A stretch of DNA of 64,000 nucleotides from Cubamyces lactineus (lineage: Eukaryota > Basidiomycota > Agaricomycetes > Polyporales > Polyporaceae): contig JACDTU010000006.1 of assembly GCA_022376465.1 (NCBI GenBank), positions 248,001 to 312,000 on the forward strand. The letters are read 5' to 3'. Shown one piece after another: positions 18,543 to 30,189 of this stretch. The notes beneath the pieces are model-generated. The model ran no database searches. It saw only the letters and a program-made list of their open reading frames with translations, and was not told the DNA's origin. A program made the position numbers and the translations under genes. Position 1 is the first letter of the stretch. Each line of letters starts with the position of its first letter.

Positions 18543-18943
18543 TGCTGCGTCATTGTTTCGCCTGAGTTGTGTGTACAGTAGTTTGATGAATGTACATGGG
18601 CGTGTTCAATCCAGGTCCTAACCGCGACAGTGAAGACACAGTATGACCATGGTTGGTTTATAGGTGTCGGTGTCATTGCTTTCCCCATACTCCGCCTCGC
18701 GCTACCGTTTTCACGATTGGTTCTCAGAGGCGAAGGGCATGAAATCTATACATCCTACGTTCTACGTTACACACACAGTACATTGACATCGGCGACGATC
18801 ACTGGGCACAAAGTAACAGAATCGAGTGTCCGGTTCATGCCTCACCGCGATAAAACCATCTTCCAACTAGGTATAACATACTACTGACAAATTACAGCTT
18901 CCTCGTTCGTTTAACGTCCGTTCCGAGATGGGCAAAATTCGAT

Positions 18944-19899
18944 ATGATTCGTGGTGATAAGGGCGTTGCAACTATCCTTCGAATGCGAATGGCCCCTCGA
19001 CACATGCGACGACGCAACGAACGCTTGGGCAAAACCGCCGGCTTACCTCCGAACAGGCTGCCCGGTCCAAAGTCATGCTTCCCGCCCAACGAGCCGAAAA
19101 TGACGATCGGCACGCCTGCGGCAGGAATGTTTTGGATCGAAATGTCGAACCCGGGCGACATGAGGAAGAGGTTCGTCGCCGCGCTCTGCCCAGGGAACGG
19201 CCTGTCGAAGTCGGACGCTGTCCGCATGATGATGATCCGCGAGAAGTCGACGAGGCCGCCAGAGAGCGCACCCCGCATCAGCGCCTCAAGCGTCCCATTG
19301 TCCTCCTGCTGCGTCGTGCAGTACGTCGCGGTCCCGTTCGTGAAGAGCTTCGTCGTGTTCTCGAACGCCTCACCGAGCAGGTTCCCGGTCCAGAACACGT
19401 CGGAGGTTGCGGTGTCGCATGCGACGACGGAGGGCGGTGCGGCCCCGGCAGCAAATGCGGGGTTGCTCGCGTAGTTGACGCGGTATTGCCGGCTCTGAGC
19501 GTCGTCGAAGAGCTTGCCCGTCTTGGCCATCTGTATGGCAAACTGACGCAGATCCTCGTTCACCTCGAACACCTCCGTTCCGTAGAGCTCCTGCGGGAAC
19601 TGGTCTGGGGCGAAAGACCCTTGCGGGACGTATCCTGTAGGGAAGTTTGCAGGCTTCTCCCGCGCATCAAACTAGTATTGGAGAGCGACCTAAACACTAC
19701 CAGCGAAGCCAGCGATAAGGAAATACGTCTGCGTGAGATTGAACTCGGGCGAGCGCGCGCGCGCGGTAATCGTGGAGGCGGCATTGACCTCAGCCTCGCC
19801 CCTCACGAGCTGGCAGACTTTGCAATCCTGCGTACAGTGTGCCTAGGGAATAGCGGGGAGAAGCCAAGACATGATTGAACTCTAGGATGCCGAACCAAG
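18944..19899 (-). pseudogene. Broken purine nucleoside permease (NUP) copy
   Basis: Strong similarity to the intact NUP gene at 26963-28251, same orientation relative to its kinase neighbour. Defects: a stop (TAG, minus strand 19674-19672) where the intact gene has GAG, a deletion of about 78 bases near 19100, a deletion of about 50 bases near 19700, a 3-base insertion giving an extra Gly, and loss of the first exon with the signal peptide. The run GCGCGCGCGCGC near 19750 is an expansion absent from the intact copy. Open plus-strand frames here are antisense shadows. Confidence 0.9.
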
Positions 19900-19921
19900 A
19901 GCTCGCCCCCACACGGTCACA

Positions 19922-20295
19922 CAGGACCCCCGATAATGGTAGGTGAACCCGGATGGCGACTTTCAAGATTTGGGTCAATTTGTCCTCAAAATTTGGCCCA
20001 TTTTTGGCCCCTCCTGTCCGGAATAAATCTGGCTTGAGCCTCGAATTTGTGCGCGCTTAGAGGGCGCTTGGGTCGATTTCGGCGCTTGTCGGGCGCTTCG
20101 CGCCCTCCTCGCCCATCTCGAGGCCAAATTGTCCTCAAAAAAATGCCAAAATGCGCCAAAACTCTGCAAAAAAATCCGGGTTGTCGGCCGTTTCCTGCGA
20201 TTTTTGTCCTTAAAACACCCAGCATTAGGGGGTCCCATGGGGCCTGATATGTCCGAATTCGCACCCGGGTGCCTCTGCTATTAACGGGGGTCCTG
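19922..20295. mobile_element. 374-bp non-autonomous DNA element with imperfect inverted ends
   Basis: The left end CAGGACCCCCG is inverted at the right end (CGGGGGTCCTG), and similarity continues imperfectly for about 35 bases (TAAT, then ACCCGG). GTCACA flanks both sides (19916-19921 and 20296-20301), consistent with a target duplication of 6-7 bases. The interior carries several copies of GGCGCTT and AATTTGTCCTC-like pieces and has no coding frame of interest. CAG-starting ends recall hAT elements, but those make 8-base duplications, so the superfamily stays open. Confidence 0.65.
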
Positions 20296-20619
20296 GTCAC
20301 ACCTATGTAGTACGCGTGCCTTGTTTGGCACGCCTTCCTAAAACAGCATGTACGTATCGCCTGAGATATCTGGGGCTCCGGACTGTGTTCACGTTCATCG
20401 TCTGCTTAGGAGAGACTTGAATCTGGGACCCGAGTCTCGCATCGAAATTACTGTGCGCCATGCGTTAGCAGAATATGTCCTGACATCGATACTCTATCTG
20501 CGGAAGTTTCCTGTCGCTACCTCTCCTGCCGCCACCTACTCTTGCCGCAATCCCGAGTCCTGCTGTCTGATACTCCCTTCATCATCATTCGCCACTACAG
20601 AAGCCGCTCTTCAGTGCGA

Positions 20620-22751
20620 CTCGCAAGACCTGGCCGAATATCAAACGCCTGAGAGAGGCAGACAACATGGTACATCAAGGTGTCCGTGTCCCCTTCAAGC
20701 ATTTCGCCGATGTCTTCTGGCCTCTGCCAGAGGGCCTTGCAGAACCTCCGATACCTGCTGGGAACCCGTTCTTCAAGATGACCGATCCCAACCAAGAGAA
20801 AGTCATCGCCTCATTCTTCGTAAGTTGCTCGTAAGCTGTGCGTTGTGCGATGCCTTTTTCTGACTGCGTCTGAAGCGCCAAGCAGTTGTGGAGCACAATC
20901 TCACCCCCGGTATGGTGCTCTGTGTTTCTCCTAATTTGTCTGACGTGACTCCCAGCGATGCTGATGGCAAGCCCGGTGAATACAACGACAACGGGCTCAA
21001 TATCTACGGTGCTTTCCTCCGTGACAATGTCTCCGATATTCCTGCGCCAGTCAACAATCGCCCTCATCGTCCCGACCAAGTCGTCGCTATCGAGTTCAAG
21101 CGCGAAGACACAGGGGTCGACCCTTTCTCCGACGGTGCCGACCCAATACCCGCGGCCTACTGGCCCAAGGCTGTACGGGGGCAAATCATGTCCTATGCCG
21201 AGCTCGTTTACGCGGAAAACAGCGCCACGTCGTTTTCTCCATGTTCGTCATCATCGGGAACCTCTGTCGTATCACTCGTTGGGACAGAACTGGCGTCATC
21301 TTCACCGTCTCTATCAACTACCACGAGAACTGGCGTATGTTCTGTAAGGCACTCTGGCGCATGCAAGAGGGAACTGTACGGCACTTTCTGGTCGGTAATG
21401 CTGTATTCAATGCACGTGGCATGTCGGGCTGCGCTACGCGCGGCTTCGTCGCCTATGAGGCGAAGACTGGAGAACTTGTGTAGGTGAAGGACTTTTGGAG
21501 AGCCGACTATCTCCGCGTTCAGCATGAAGGCCAGATTTTACAGGATCTCAACGACGCGAACGTTCCTTGCGTCCCTACAGTGCTCTGCTATGATGACCTT
21601 GCAGGCCAACAGACTGTCACTCCGGCGATGTGGGACTGGGCCAAAGATTAGTCTAAGACAGCGATCAGCGTAGCTACTTGGAGGGTATCGTCTAACCTGT
21701 GGATTCCGCCGCTGTGTTGGGAGCCCCGCAATCTGAAGATGATCTGCTCCCTGCTGCTCAGCTGGACTTCGACGACATTTGCCCACTGCGTTCATATCAG
21801 CATACCCGAGTCGTAGTCAAGGAGGTCGCATTCAGCTGACCTACGCAGTCTATCACTGCATATTTGGTAGGTCGCTTGTTACCCACACGCGGACATGGCT
21901 AATTCCGAGGCAATAGCGCATTGAGCTGCTGCGATGGCTCCGGTATCGTACCTTCACAGGGATATCAGCGGTGGCAACATCATGACACTGCCCAACGTCG
22001 AACGGAACGGTGTTGTCTGGACAGGCCTACATTGCGACTGCGAGATGTCAAAGAAAATCAGCTTAGAGCTCAGCACGCCTCGCCAGCCTATGCAATCGGT
22101 AAGCGACAACCATCTTCCATATTTTGCGTGCACTCATTTGTCAGAGTCGCGCAGGGTACCATGCAGTACATGTCATTGGCATTGTTATCGTGGCCCAAGC
22201 GAGTAGAGATCAGTGACAAACTGGAAGCATTCTTCCACGTCTTCCTCTACTATGCCGTCCGTTACTTCCCCTCTTCATTCAATGAGGAGGAAGTCCGCAG
22301 CTCCATCATCGATTACTTCCACTGCTCCGTTCTCAAAGGCAAGCGATGGGCCTGTGGTACACGGAAACAAGCGGTGCTTGCCAACAATCGGTTTATAGAG
22401 GTACACGACAAGCCACTCAAGTTCACCTGGCCTTCGGACTGCATTTTATTCTACCTCCTCAAAATGTTCCATAGCAAATACATCGTCCAGCTACACGAAG
22501 AGGCGATCAAGACCAAAGAACCCCAATTCCCCGCCCTACAGTCTTTGGCTGCGCAAGCGCCGCCGCTCGATCGAGCGTTCGCTTTCATGCGTACGCCGGT
22601 CACCGCGCCGATTCAGAGCGTGGAATTCCTTGCGCGCGTTCACCAGCTCCCCGACAAGAACTCTGTCCCGACCGTCACTAAGGACGACAAATCTGGGCTC
22701 AGCACGCCGAGACTCACGACGCGATCCTTGAATACTTTTGGTCCGCGATGA
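20620..22751 (+). pseudogene. FunK1-type kinase pseudogene, copy B
   Basis: The four-exon pattern of copy A is still visible: KRLREADNMVHQ near 20640-20680, a donor at about 20820, RPDQVVAIEFKRED, RITRWDRTG, then HRDISGGN near 21958 and the C-terminal block from about 22155 to the stop at 22751. Lesions: a frameshift near 21217, a deletion of roughly 100 codons at about 21370, TAG stops at about 21481 and 21649, and loss of the end of exon 2. The DWE motif has become DCE (CDCEMSK). It cannot make an active kinase. Confidence 0.9.
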
Positions 22752-23697
22752 CTACCTACTCGTGGCCAACAATCGATACCACAGAGCGTTACGTCCCAGC
22801 AGGATCGGGGGCGAAAGTTGAGTATAAGCCACCTAATTCCGAGGCCTTTGCCTAAAGCTAACAGACGCGTGACGACGCGGAGTATGCACGGGTAGTAGAT
22901 TTCGCGTCGGTGTCTTCAGCGCAGCTGCACCGGACTGTGTGTAGCGGAGCTGCTTGTTGAAACCGCGACGAATTGAATTGACCTGTATTACGTTATGTCA
23001 AATGCCCCATTCCTCTCGTGATCATCTGAATAACCACGCCACGCTTGCTTTGGGTGTCCGCGGAACTGATTTTCTTGGTGAGTAGCCTGAGGTTCGACGA
23101 TGCGCTTCTAGCATCAGGGCCGTTCTGGCATCGCAGGATTTGTTTATATGCAACTCACGATAACCTACTTAGTGCTGCCGTGATGAAAGTACTACGACAA
23201 TTAGCCGCCGGCACTCGGTCCCGACCGTTGTGGCGGTTCTCCTCCTGACACGTCAGTGGACCATCAGACTTGTCCAATGCCATATACTCAACGCTCGTAG
23301 GACGACGGACAATTCGAAGAAGGATTGCATTCTCTGGCCACGAGGACTTGTAACCGTGCGCACACTCTGTACGTGTTCATTCGGTGCCGTCGTTGTCAAT
23401 TCAGCTCCATGGCCTAATACTCAGCGTATTCAACATTTGGGGTGACCTGGTGCGCATGTTCGTCAGTGCCCATCCCACAAATTCGTAACGGTCGTCCAGC
23501 TGTATATCTGGCAGGCAAACAACGGTACGATCTTCATCCTCGAGTCTGCTTAACACGTCCGACCCTGATCTCACAATGTCCACCGCTCTGAAGAAGTCAC
23601 CCGCCAACCGCTCTCCCAGAACAACAGCAATCGCGAGGTTGCTGTGTCACACAAACCAGAAGATATCCGTATCCGACGCCGGTATCACGTAGACAAC
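22752..23697. other. Intergenic stretch; 5' region of FunK1 copy C
   Basis: No gene was found. From about 23200 the sequence resembles the 5' flank of copy A at 15380-15715, including the CAGCTGTATATC element at 23497-23508. An ATG at 23576 aligns with the copy A start but is one base out of frame with the conserved N-terminal sequence. Confidence 0.6.
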
Positions 23698-26399
23698 ATG
23701 AACGAGACCCCGGCCGTGCGGATATCCGTCAAACAATTCATAGACAAGTTTTGGCCTACCCCTTCAGCGGGCGATTTGCCTCCTATTCCTTCCCAGAATC
23801 CATTCGCCAGCTTCGCATCCCTTGTGGCTAAGCAAGCAAAAGAGAGGGACGTAGGAATCGCTTTCGTAAGTATTATCGCTCTTGTACGATCCGCTTCAGC
23901 TCATTGTAGCACACTGAGTAGACCAAGGCCGTCAATGCGTATACACTGACCCCAGGAATGCAGCTTAGGGTGCGTGCCAGCCGAACTGGCAAGGGCGCAT
24001 CTCCCCTGAGGGTCGATGGTGCCTTCTATCGCACCGACAATCCCCGTGCTCCTGTCCCCGAGAACGGCGCACCTCACACTGCGGACCAGATTGTGGTCGT
24101 CAAATTCAAGCGTGGTGATATGGACTCTGATGCCTTTTCTGACGACGGTGAACCATGCCCGGAGGCAGTGGATCGCACAGATGTGCGAGGGCAACTTGCT
24201 ATATGCGCTGCCCAGGCCTTTTCCTTTCAACACCGCCTCGCTTTATTCCTGCTCTTCGTCAATGGGACAGAGTGCCGCCTCACTCGTTGGGACAGATCTG
24301 GTGTCGTCATCACCGTCGTGCTTGACTATTGCAAGGAGTGGAAGACGTTCTGCGAGATATTGTGGCGTATGTCGCAGTGCTCCGATGAGCAGCTTGGACT
24401 CGATCCTACTGCTCGACGTATCTACCCCGGGGACCCTCTGTATCAGGTGATGGATGAGGAGATGAAGGATCATGCCTCAGACATCGACCTCGACAATGTC
24501 ACCCCCTCCGATCTCGAGAAGCTCGCCTCAGGCCAGTCGGTCGTCTACACGTATGCGCGACAAACGTTCAGGACATCCCTCCCTGATGATGCGCCTCGCT
24601 ACGTTCTAGACATCCCCGATGCTAAGGGGACTCGTCAATACCTCGTTGGCAGACCGATCTTCATCACAAGGGAAGCGATAGGCCGCGGAACGCTCGGGTT
24701 CGCCGCTCTCGATCGGGAGACAAGACAGCTGGCTTGGCTCAAGGACTGCTGGAGGGCTGACTACCCTGGTGTTGAACCCGAGGGTCAGATCCTGCAGGAA
24801 CTGAACGATGTTGGAGTCCCGCATATCCCCACGGTCGTATGCTACGGCGACCTTCACGGACAGAAGACGGTCTCTCCGGAGATCTGGGATTGGGCGAAAA
24901 CGCTGGTAGACAAAGACCCAAGCGTTGCCCTAGCTGTCTGCGAGCATCAAGATGACAAGTCGACTACTCAACGTCCATCCGGCCCGAAGTCAAAGCCTCG
25001 GCAGGGGCAGCGGGGGCAGCAGTCGGAGTCGGGGTTGCTACCGCAGCTTCAGCTAGAACAGCCCAAGGCTACCGGTACCACTTCGACTCATTCGCAGCCG
25101 TCAACCCCTGGCAAAACTCCGTTCCACAAGCATCGACATGCACGGTTGGTGGTCAAGGAGATAGCGTTGCCCCTGAAGGACTTTGAGTCTGGCGTGACTC
25201 TCCTTGCTGTAATCCTGGATTGTCTGGAAGGTGAGCGGCATTCTATACATCGATGGTTATGACTGCTCAGTTATGATCACCAGCGCACTACGTGGCTCTC
25301 CACGAGAAGACGTCACGCCTCCACCGGGACATCAGCGATAGCAATATCATGATGGTGCCTAAACTTGAAAACGTGAGGGGTGTAAAGAGAATCGTGAAGA
25401 GAGGTCTGCTGTGCGATTGGGAGATCTCGAAGCGTATCAACGCTGATGTCAGAGCACCCCGTCAACCCGTGAGATCCGTACGTTGCATCTTGTTCTCCAT
25501 GTTGCCTCACATGCACAAAGACTGATACCATTATGAAGGGGACGTGGCAGTTCAAGTCCGCGACGTTGCTCAACAACCTTGACAAGGCGGTCGATATAAG
25601 CGATGAATTAGAATCGTTCTTCCACGTCATCGTTTATTACGCCATTCGTTATCTCGAGTCCAATCTCGACGCGACGGACGTAGCCGATTTCATCGACCAC
25701 TACTTCGACACATTCCGGTATATTCGCGCCACCTGGCACTGTGGCTATCACAAGGAGAGTGTGCTACGGTCAGGCACACTCCGGACGAGCGACTCAAAGA
25801 CACTCGTGGAGTTCGGAGAGCCGTTGGATAACGTGCTTCGCACATCGCTGCGGTGGTTTCATGGGAACTACGCCGTGCAGGAGTACAGGACTGATCTAGA
25901 AAAGCGACAACACGCCGCTCCCACCTCTCCTACGCCAGCCTCTTCTGCCCCTGACAACGAGATCGATGATGACGAAACACCTATGGAGTGGCTCGACGAA
26001 TTCCAGGCAATGAACCAGAACTTGAAACGTCCTCGCGCTGACACTACTAACTCCGACAACTCTACGAGTGCGGACCGTGATGATAGTCGTCTTGCACCCG
26101 CGGTAGTCGTTCCTACTCAAGAGCAGTATCAGCTCGCCTCCCAAGTCGAGACCCATGACAAGCTGATGTACCTACTTGCCAAAGCCCTGAAAAGCAAGTA
26201 TTACAATAGACGTGACCCGTCAGGTGATCGATATCCCACGGACAGAAAGCACCATGACGGCGACAATCGCATAGCCCGACTCGACAGACGATTTGCACCA
26301 TTCAAGTACATTGGTATCACAGTCCAGATGAAGCGGAAGCCCTTGAAGCGGAAACCCAAGAAGCGCGCCAAGACCGAAGGCGAAGACGAGATCCGATGA
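23698..26399 (+). CDS. FunK1-type protein kinase, copy C
   Basis: Exons 23698-23865, 23922-25230, 25284-25477 and 25539-26399 keep phase and give 843 aa. Exon lengths and splice positions match copy A (exon 3 is 194 nt in both). Kinase residues look intact: LTRWDRSG, LKDCWR, HRDISDSN, CDWEISK. A low-complexity insert rich in Gln, Gly and Ser lies before the KHRHARLVVKEI segment at the end of exon 2. The tail is very basic (KRKPLKRKPKKRAK), suggesting nuclear import. The start is uncertain: the ATG equivalent to copy A (23576) is frameshifted, so the conserved internal Met at 23698 is used here. The intact NUP gene lies convergently 564 bp downstream. Confidence 0.8.
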
Positions 26400-26457
26400 G
26401 GACGACTACCACGAGAATGACAAGACTAGAAACAGTGACAAGAATCACAACTCAGCC

Positions 26458-26655
26458 ATGAGCGAGAACGGGGGTAAGGACGATACCGATGAAGATGACG
26501 ATGTCGACCACAATGTCGATATCGATGGCGATGATGGGCACGAAGAGGGCAATGGGGATCGTGAGGACGGTGGGGACGACAGGGACGACATGAACGACAG
26601 GAACGACAGGAACGACAGGGACGAGGAAGATGAGGATTATGATGACTCGGATTAG
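26458..26655 (+). repeat. Acidic low-complexity repeat (GAACGACAG units)
   Basis: The stretch is dominated by GAC/GAT-rich units, including three near-perfect copies of AGGAACGAC around 26590-26620. It can be read as a 65-residue Asp/Glu/Asn-rich frame starting at an ATG, but composition alone explains the open frame. It lies in the gap between kinase C and the NUP gene. I treat it as a simple repeat, not a gene. Confidence 0.6.
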
Positions 26656-26962
26656 GATAGGGGTGACGCCGTAGTTTAGGAAGACATGGGTTACGAGGAT
26701 GATGTTTACAAGGGTAGTGAGATTGCCACAGCGGCATGGACTAGCGTTGAAGATCAATCTCTCGGAACATGTTGAACTTTGACTTGCACAACCTACCCAT
26801 CGTCAGCTTCAAGCAAGTTCTCTGGTGCTCCGACGAGCTACTGACGAAGTACAATTTGTTCGAGTGCCGCGTGGCCGCTCGCCGCAAGTGGTACAAAACG
26901 CGGACAATAGTTCGTGGTCGTGTTCTTATACTACTAGTTCAAGAAGACATTGCGACTGTCCC

Positions 26963-28251
26963 TTACACGCGAACTGCTCCGCGACGCATGCGACTACGCA
27001 ACGAACGCTTGGGCAAAACGGCTGGCTTGCCCCCGAACAGGCTGCCCGGTCCAAAGTCAGGCTTCCCGCCCAACGAGCCGAAGATGTCTCCAATGTAGTT
27101 ACTTGGCTTGAGACCCCGCTCGAACCGCTGGCCCCACTGCGATAGAATACCAGTGACGATCGGCACGCCTGCGGCAGGAATATTCTGGATCGAGATCTCG
27201 AACCCGGGCGACATGAGGAAGAGGTTCGTCGCAGCACTCTGCCCAGGGAATGGCCTGTCGAAGTCGGACGCCGTCCGCATGATGATGATCCGCGAGAAGT
27301 CGACGAGGCCAGAGAGCGCGCCCCGCATGAGTGCCTCGAGCGTCCCATTGTCCTCCTGCTGCGTCGTGCAGTACGTCGCGGTCCCGTTCGTAAAGAGCTT
27401 CGTCGTGTTCTCGAACGCCTCACCGAGCAGGTTCCCGGTCCAGAACACGTCGGAGGTTGCGGTGTCGCATGCGACGACGGAGGGCGGTGCGGCCCCGGCA
27501 GCAAATGCGGGGTTGCTCGCGTAGTTGGCGCGGTATTGCCGGCTCTGAGCGTCGTCGAAGAGCTTGCCCGTCTTGGCCATCTGTATGGCAAACTGGCGCA
27601 GATCCTCGTTCACCTCGAACACTTCCGTTCCGTACAGCTCCTGCGGGAACTGGTCTGGGGCGAAAGACCCTTGCGGGACGTATCCTGTAGGGAAGTTTGC
27701 AGGCTTCTCGCGCGCATCGAACTCGTACTGGAGAGCGACTTGGACACCGAAGCGTGCGAAGGTGACGCTGCCGAGCGTGCCGAGTTTGGGGCTGATGCCA
27801 GCGATTCCAGCGATGAGGAAGTACGTCTGCGTGAGGTTGAACTTTGGCGAGTGGACGAGAGCAGTGATTGTGGAGGCCGCATTGATTTCCGCCTCTCCTG
27901 TCACGAGCTGGCAGATGTTGCCATCCTGCGTACAGTGCGCTTGGGGGAATAGTGGGGAGAAGCCAGGAACGGTGATGTTCTGTTCCAAGACGTTGAACTC
28001 TGGGATACCGAACCAAGAACTACCCTCATCGTCAAACTAAATCTGGTGTAAGCTGTACGGCCAGGCAGCACATAAGAGGTACGGACCATGTCAATGATGA
28101 AGACCTTCGGTGCGATGGGGGTGTCTCGTCGTCCCTTGCCTCCGCCGCTCCCCTTTCCACCACCTCTAGCTGCCTGTAGAGAGAACGGCCAGGCAGACAC
28201 CAGAGGAGCAAGAGCAAGGCTCAAGAGGGGAACGAAAGTTGAGACCAGCAT
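26963..28251 (-). CDS. Purine nucleoside permease (NUP family), secreted or membrane-associated
   Basis: Two exons, 28087-28251 and 26963-28036, give 412 aa. The intron (28037-28086) has a GTCCGT donor and TTTAG acceptor. Exon 1 encodes a signal peptide (MLVSTFVPLLSLALAPLVSA), a Gly/Lys linker and the family-typical PKVFIIDM start. Exon 2 continues FDDEGSSWFGIPEF and contains segments such as CTQDGNICQLVTGEAEINAA, YFLIAGIAGI, ACDTATSDVFWTGN and EDNGTLEALMRG, typical of NUP proteins. Fungal NUPs are linked to purine nucleoside uptake; despite the name the fold resembles a nucleoside phosphorylase. The gene is duplicated with FunK1 copy C; its sister at 18944-19899 is dead. Confidence 0.85.
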
Positions 28252-30189
28252 GCTATGATCGTAACGGATGTCAACAGCAGAACGAGCACGAACAACCACG
28301 ACGTTACTCACATTGGCAGTAGAGAGCCCAAACCCGGTGGTGGTGAGTACGAGTACGCAACGAGTTGATACCCTTCGAGCCGAGGAGGGAACCCCTACGA
28401 CCGCTCCTGTTATAACGCTGACGGTCGCCGAGGGGAAGGTAAGCGGGGGGAGGTGTCTAAATCCATGACTCTGACAGCATGCGAATGCGCGCCCCTGCGC
28501 CCAGACTTGTAGAACGTGCCTTGGTAGCGTTACGGCACGGATCTGGACGTCTATGATCGTTTACCGAGCCGGAAAAGAACGGCGGTACGGAGGAAGGCTA
28601 ACGTTGCGATTCTGAGAGGCGATCAGTGGACCAGTGCGGCAGGAGTGCGGTCCAAACCCGGCGCAGGGAGACGAGCATAGGAGCTTTACCTTCAGTTCAT
28701 TGGCCCAAATCGTCTCATGTGCTGTCTCTGGCGAGTCGCTGTTCCGTCGATACGGCTACGGCGCAAGGTTCATTGATAGATGTCAGGACCCAGGAACCCA
28801 TTGAGTAGCAAGCATCCGTGACGGTCTCTGACGTTGGCTACCCTTGCAGACCTGTGATGGTGGACGGCGCACACGGAACTGTGAGGCTGATCTGCCAAAA
28901 CGCACGAGCGAACGTACCCACCCATCCGGAAACGGCCCATACGAGGGCCAGCATGCACACGCCGCGCGCAAAGGAAGGGTGGAGAAGGCGTTTCACGTTC
29001 CCTAGAGCTTTCGCGGGTTCTTCCGCCATATGCTGCGGTCAGCTCGGAATATCTTGCGATTGAACTATAAACGACAGCGAAGAGCGTGAGGCGGTACTCC
29101 CAGTTCTCACCGGCGCAACATGTGGAGAGCCGTGACCGCGTTCCGCTGAGAAATCTTGCAAGAATCTGCAAGAAGGATCGCGTGCGGCTACAGGGTCCGA
29201 TGAGATACAGTCGACACACTGCTTCGAAATATCTTGACCGGATAGCTCACGGGACTTCACTATAGCCCATTCCGCGCAAGCCCGGGACCGATGAGCGTGC
29301 TCCGACAAAGAAAGTTGGCTTTGTGTGCACCCGGGAGCTGTGTCGACGAGGCCAAGACAAATTCGCTTGAGGAGCGATCGTTCAGCCATGCGATGCAGCA
29401 ATGCAAGAGGATCAAGGAAGGACTGACCCGAGTGAGACGTGTACAACGTTGAATCTAATCGTCCACCAATTCCGAAGCTATGCGGTGACCAGAGTCTACA
29501 AAAGAGACGGATGGTAACAAGCCTTGCCTAACCTCGACGAGCACAGACGCAGACGCCGTATGCCGAGCGATTACTTTTGGTTTCGGCCAGAGCGCATATG
29601 GAAGAAGCAACTGGCAAAGCGCGGACGCCGACACGTACATTGACGTCGGGTCGTATATGCAGCGTCTCGCCCGCACAGGCGGGGACATGTGCTACGAAGT
29701 GGGATCGGTGCAACGTTAACATCCGACGCGCCCGCACGTAAATACCGACGTTGCGACGACGGCGCGCAGGTAACCGTGGCACGACGTTGCATGTGTGATG
29801 TCCGAATGACGGACGTTTGCGAGACGTATAGGTAGAGAAGTAGCAGACATCAGCCCATCTGACCTACTTGCACGCAGCACGGTTAGTGTTCCGTGTCGCT
29901 GGACATCACCATGTCAAAGAAGATACTGCAGCAACAGCAGCAGCACCCGTATGCACACGCACGTCGAACCAAATCTTGAACTTTGTTACATCTATGATTA
30001 CACATCACTGCCCGTCTGCTGTCCCCTACAAAGTCACACAACGACGATCGTCAAAAACACGCCAGCAAGGAAATCGAGCAGCTGCGCCACGACGACGCAC
30101 CCAAGGGACCACCAACCCCTAAACGGACATATCACATCCAAGTATGTGCATACCAACGCCACCCGTGACCCCGCCACCGCCGCAGGGAT
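28252..30189. other. No gene supported
   Basis: About 1.9 kb between the NUP start and the end of the bromodomain gene. Open frames up to about 150 codons exist on the minus strand (29219-28770), but their composition is irregular and no phase-consistent multi-exon model or known motif emerged. The last few hundred bases are presumably the 3' UTR of the bromodomain gene. Confidence 0.5.

Noticed and set aside
19075..19878. 267-codon plus-strand frame
   Set aside because: Antisense to the NUP pseudogene and explained by its high GC content. A similar antisense frame lies over the intact NUP gene.
26458..26655. 65-residue acidic protein
   Set aside because: Entirely explained by a GAC/GAT-rich simple repeat.
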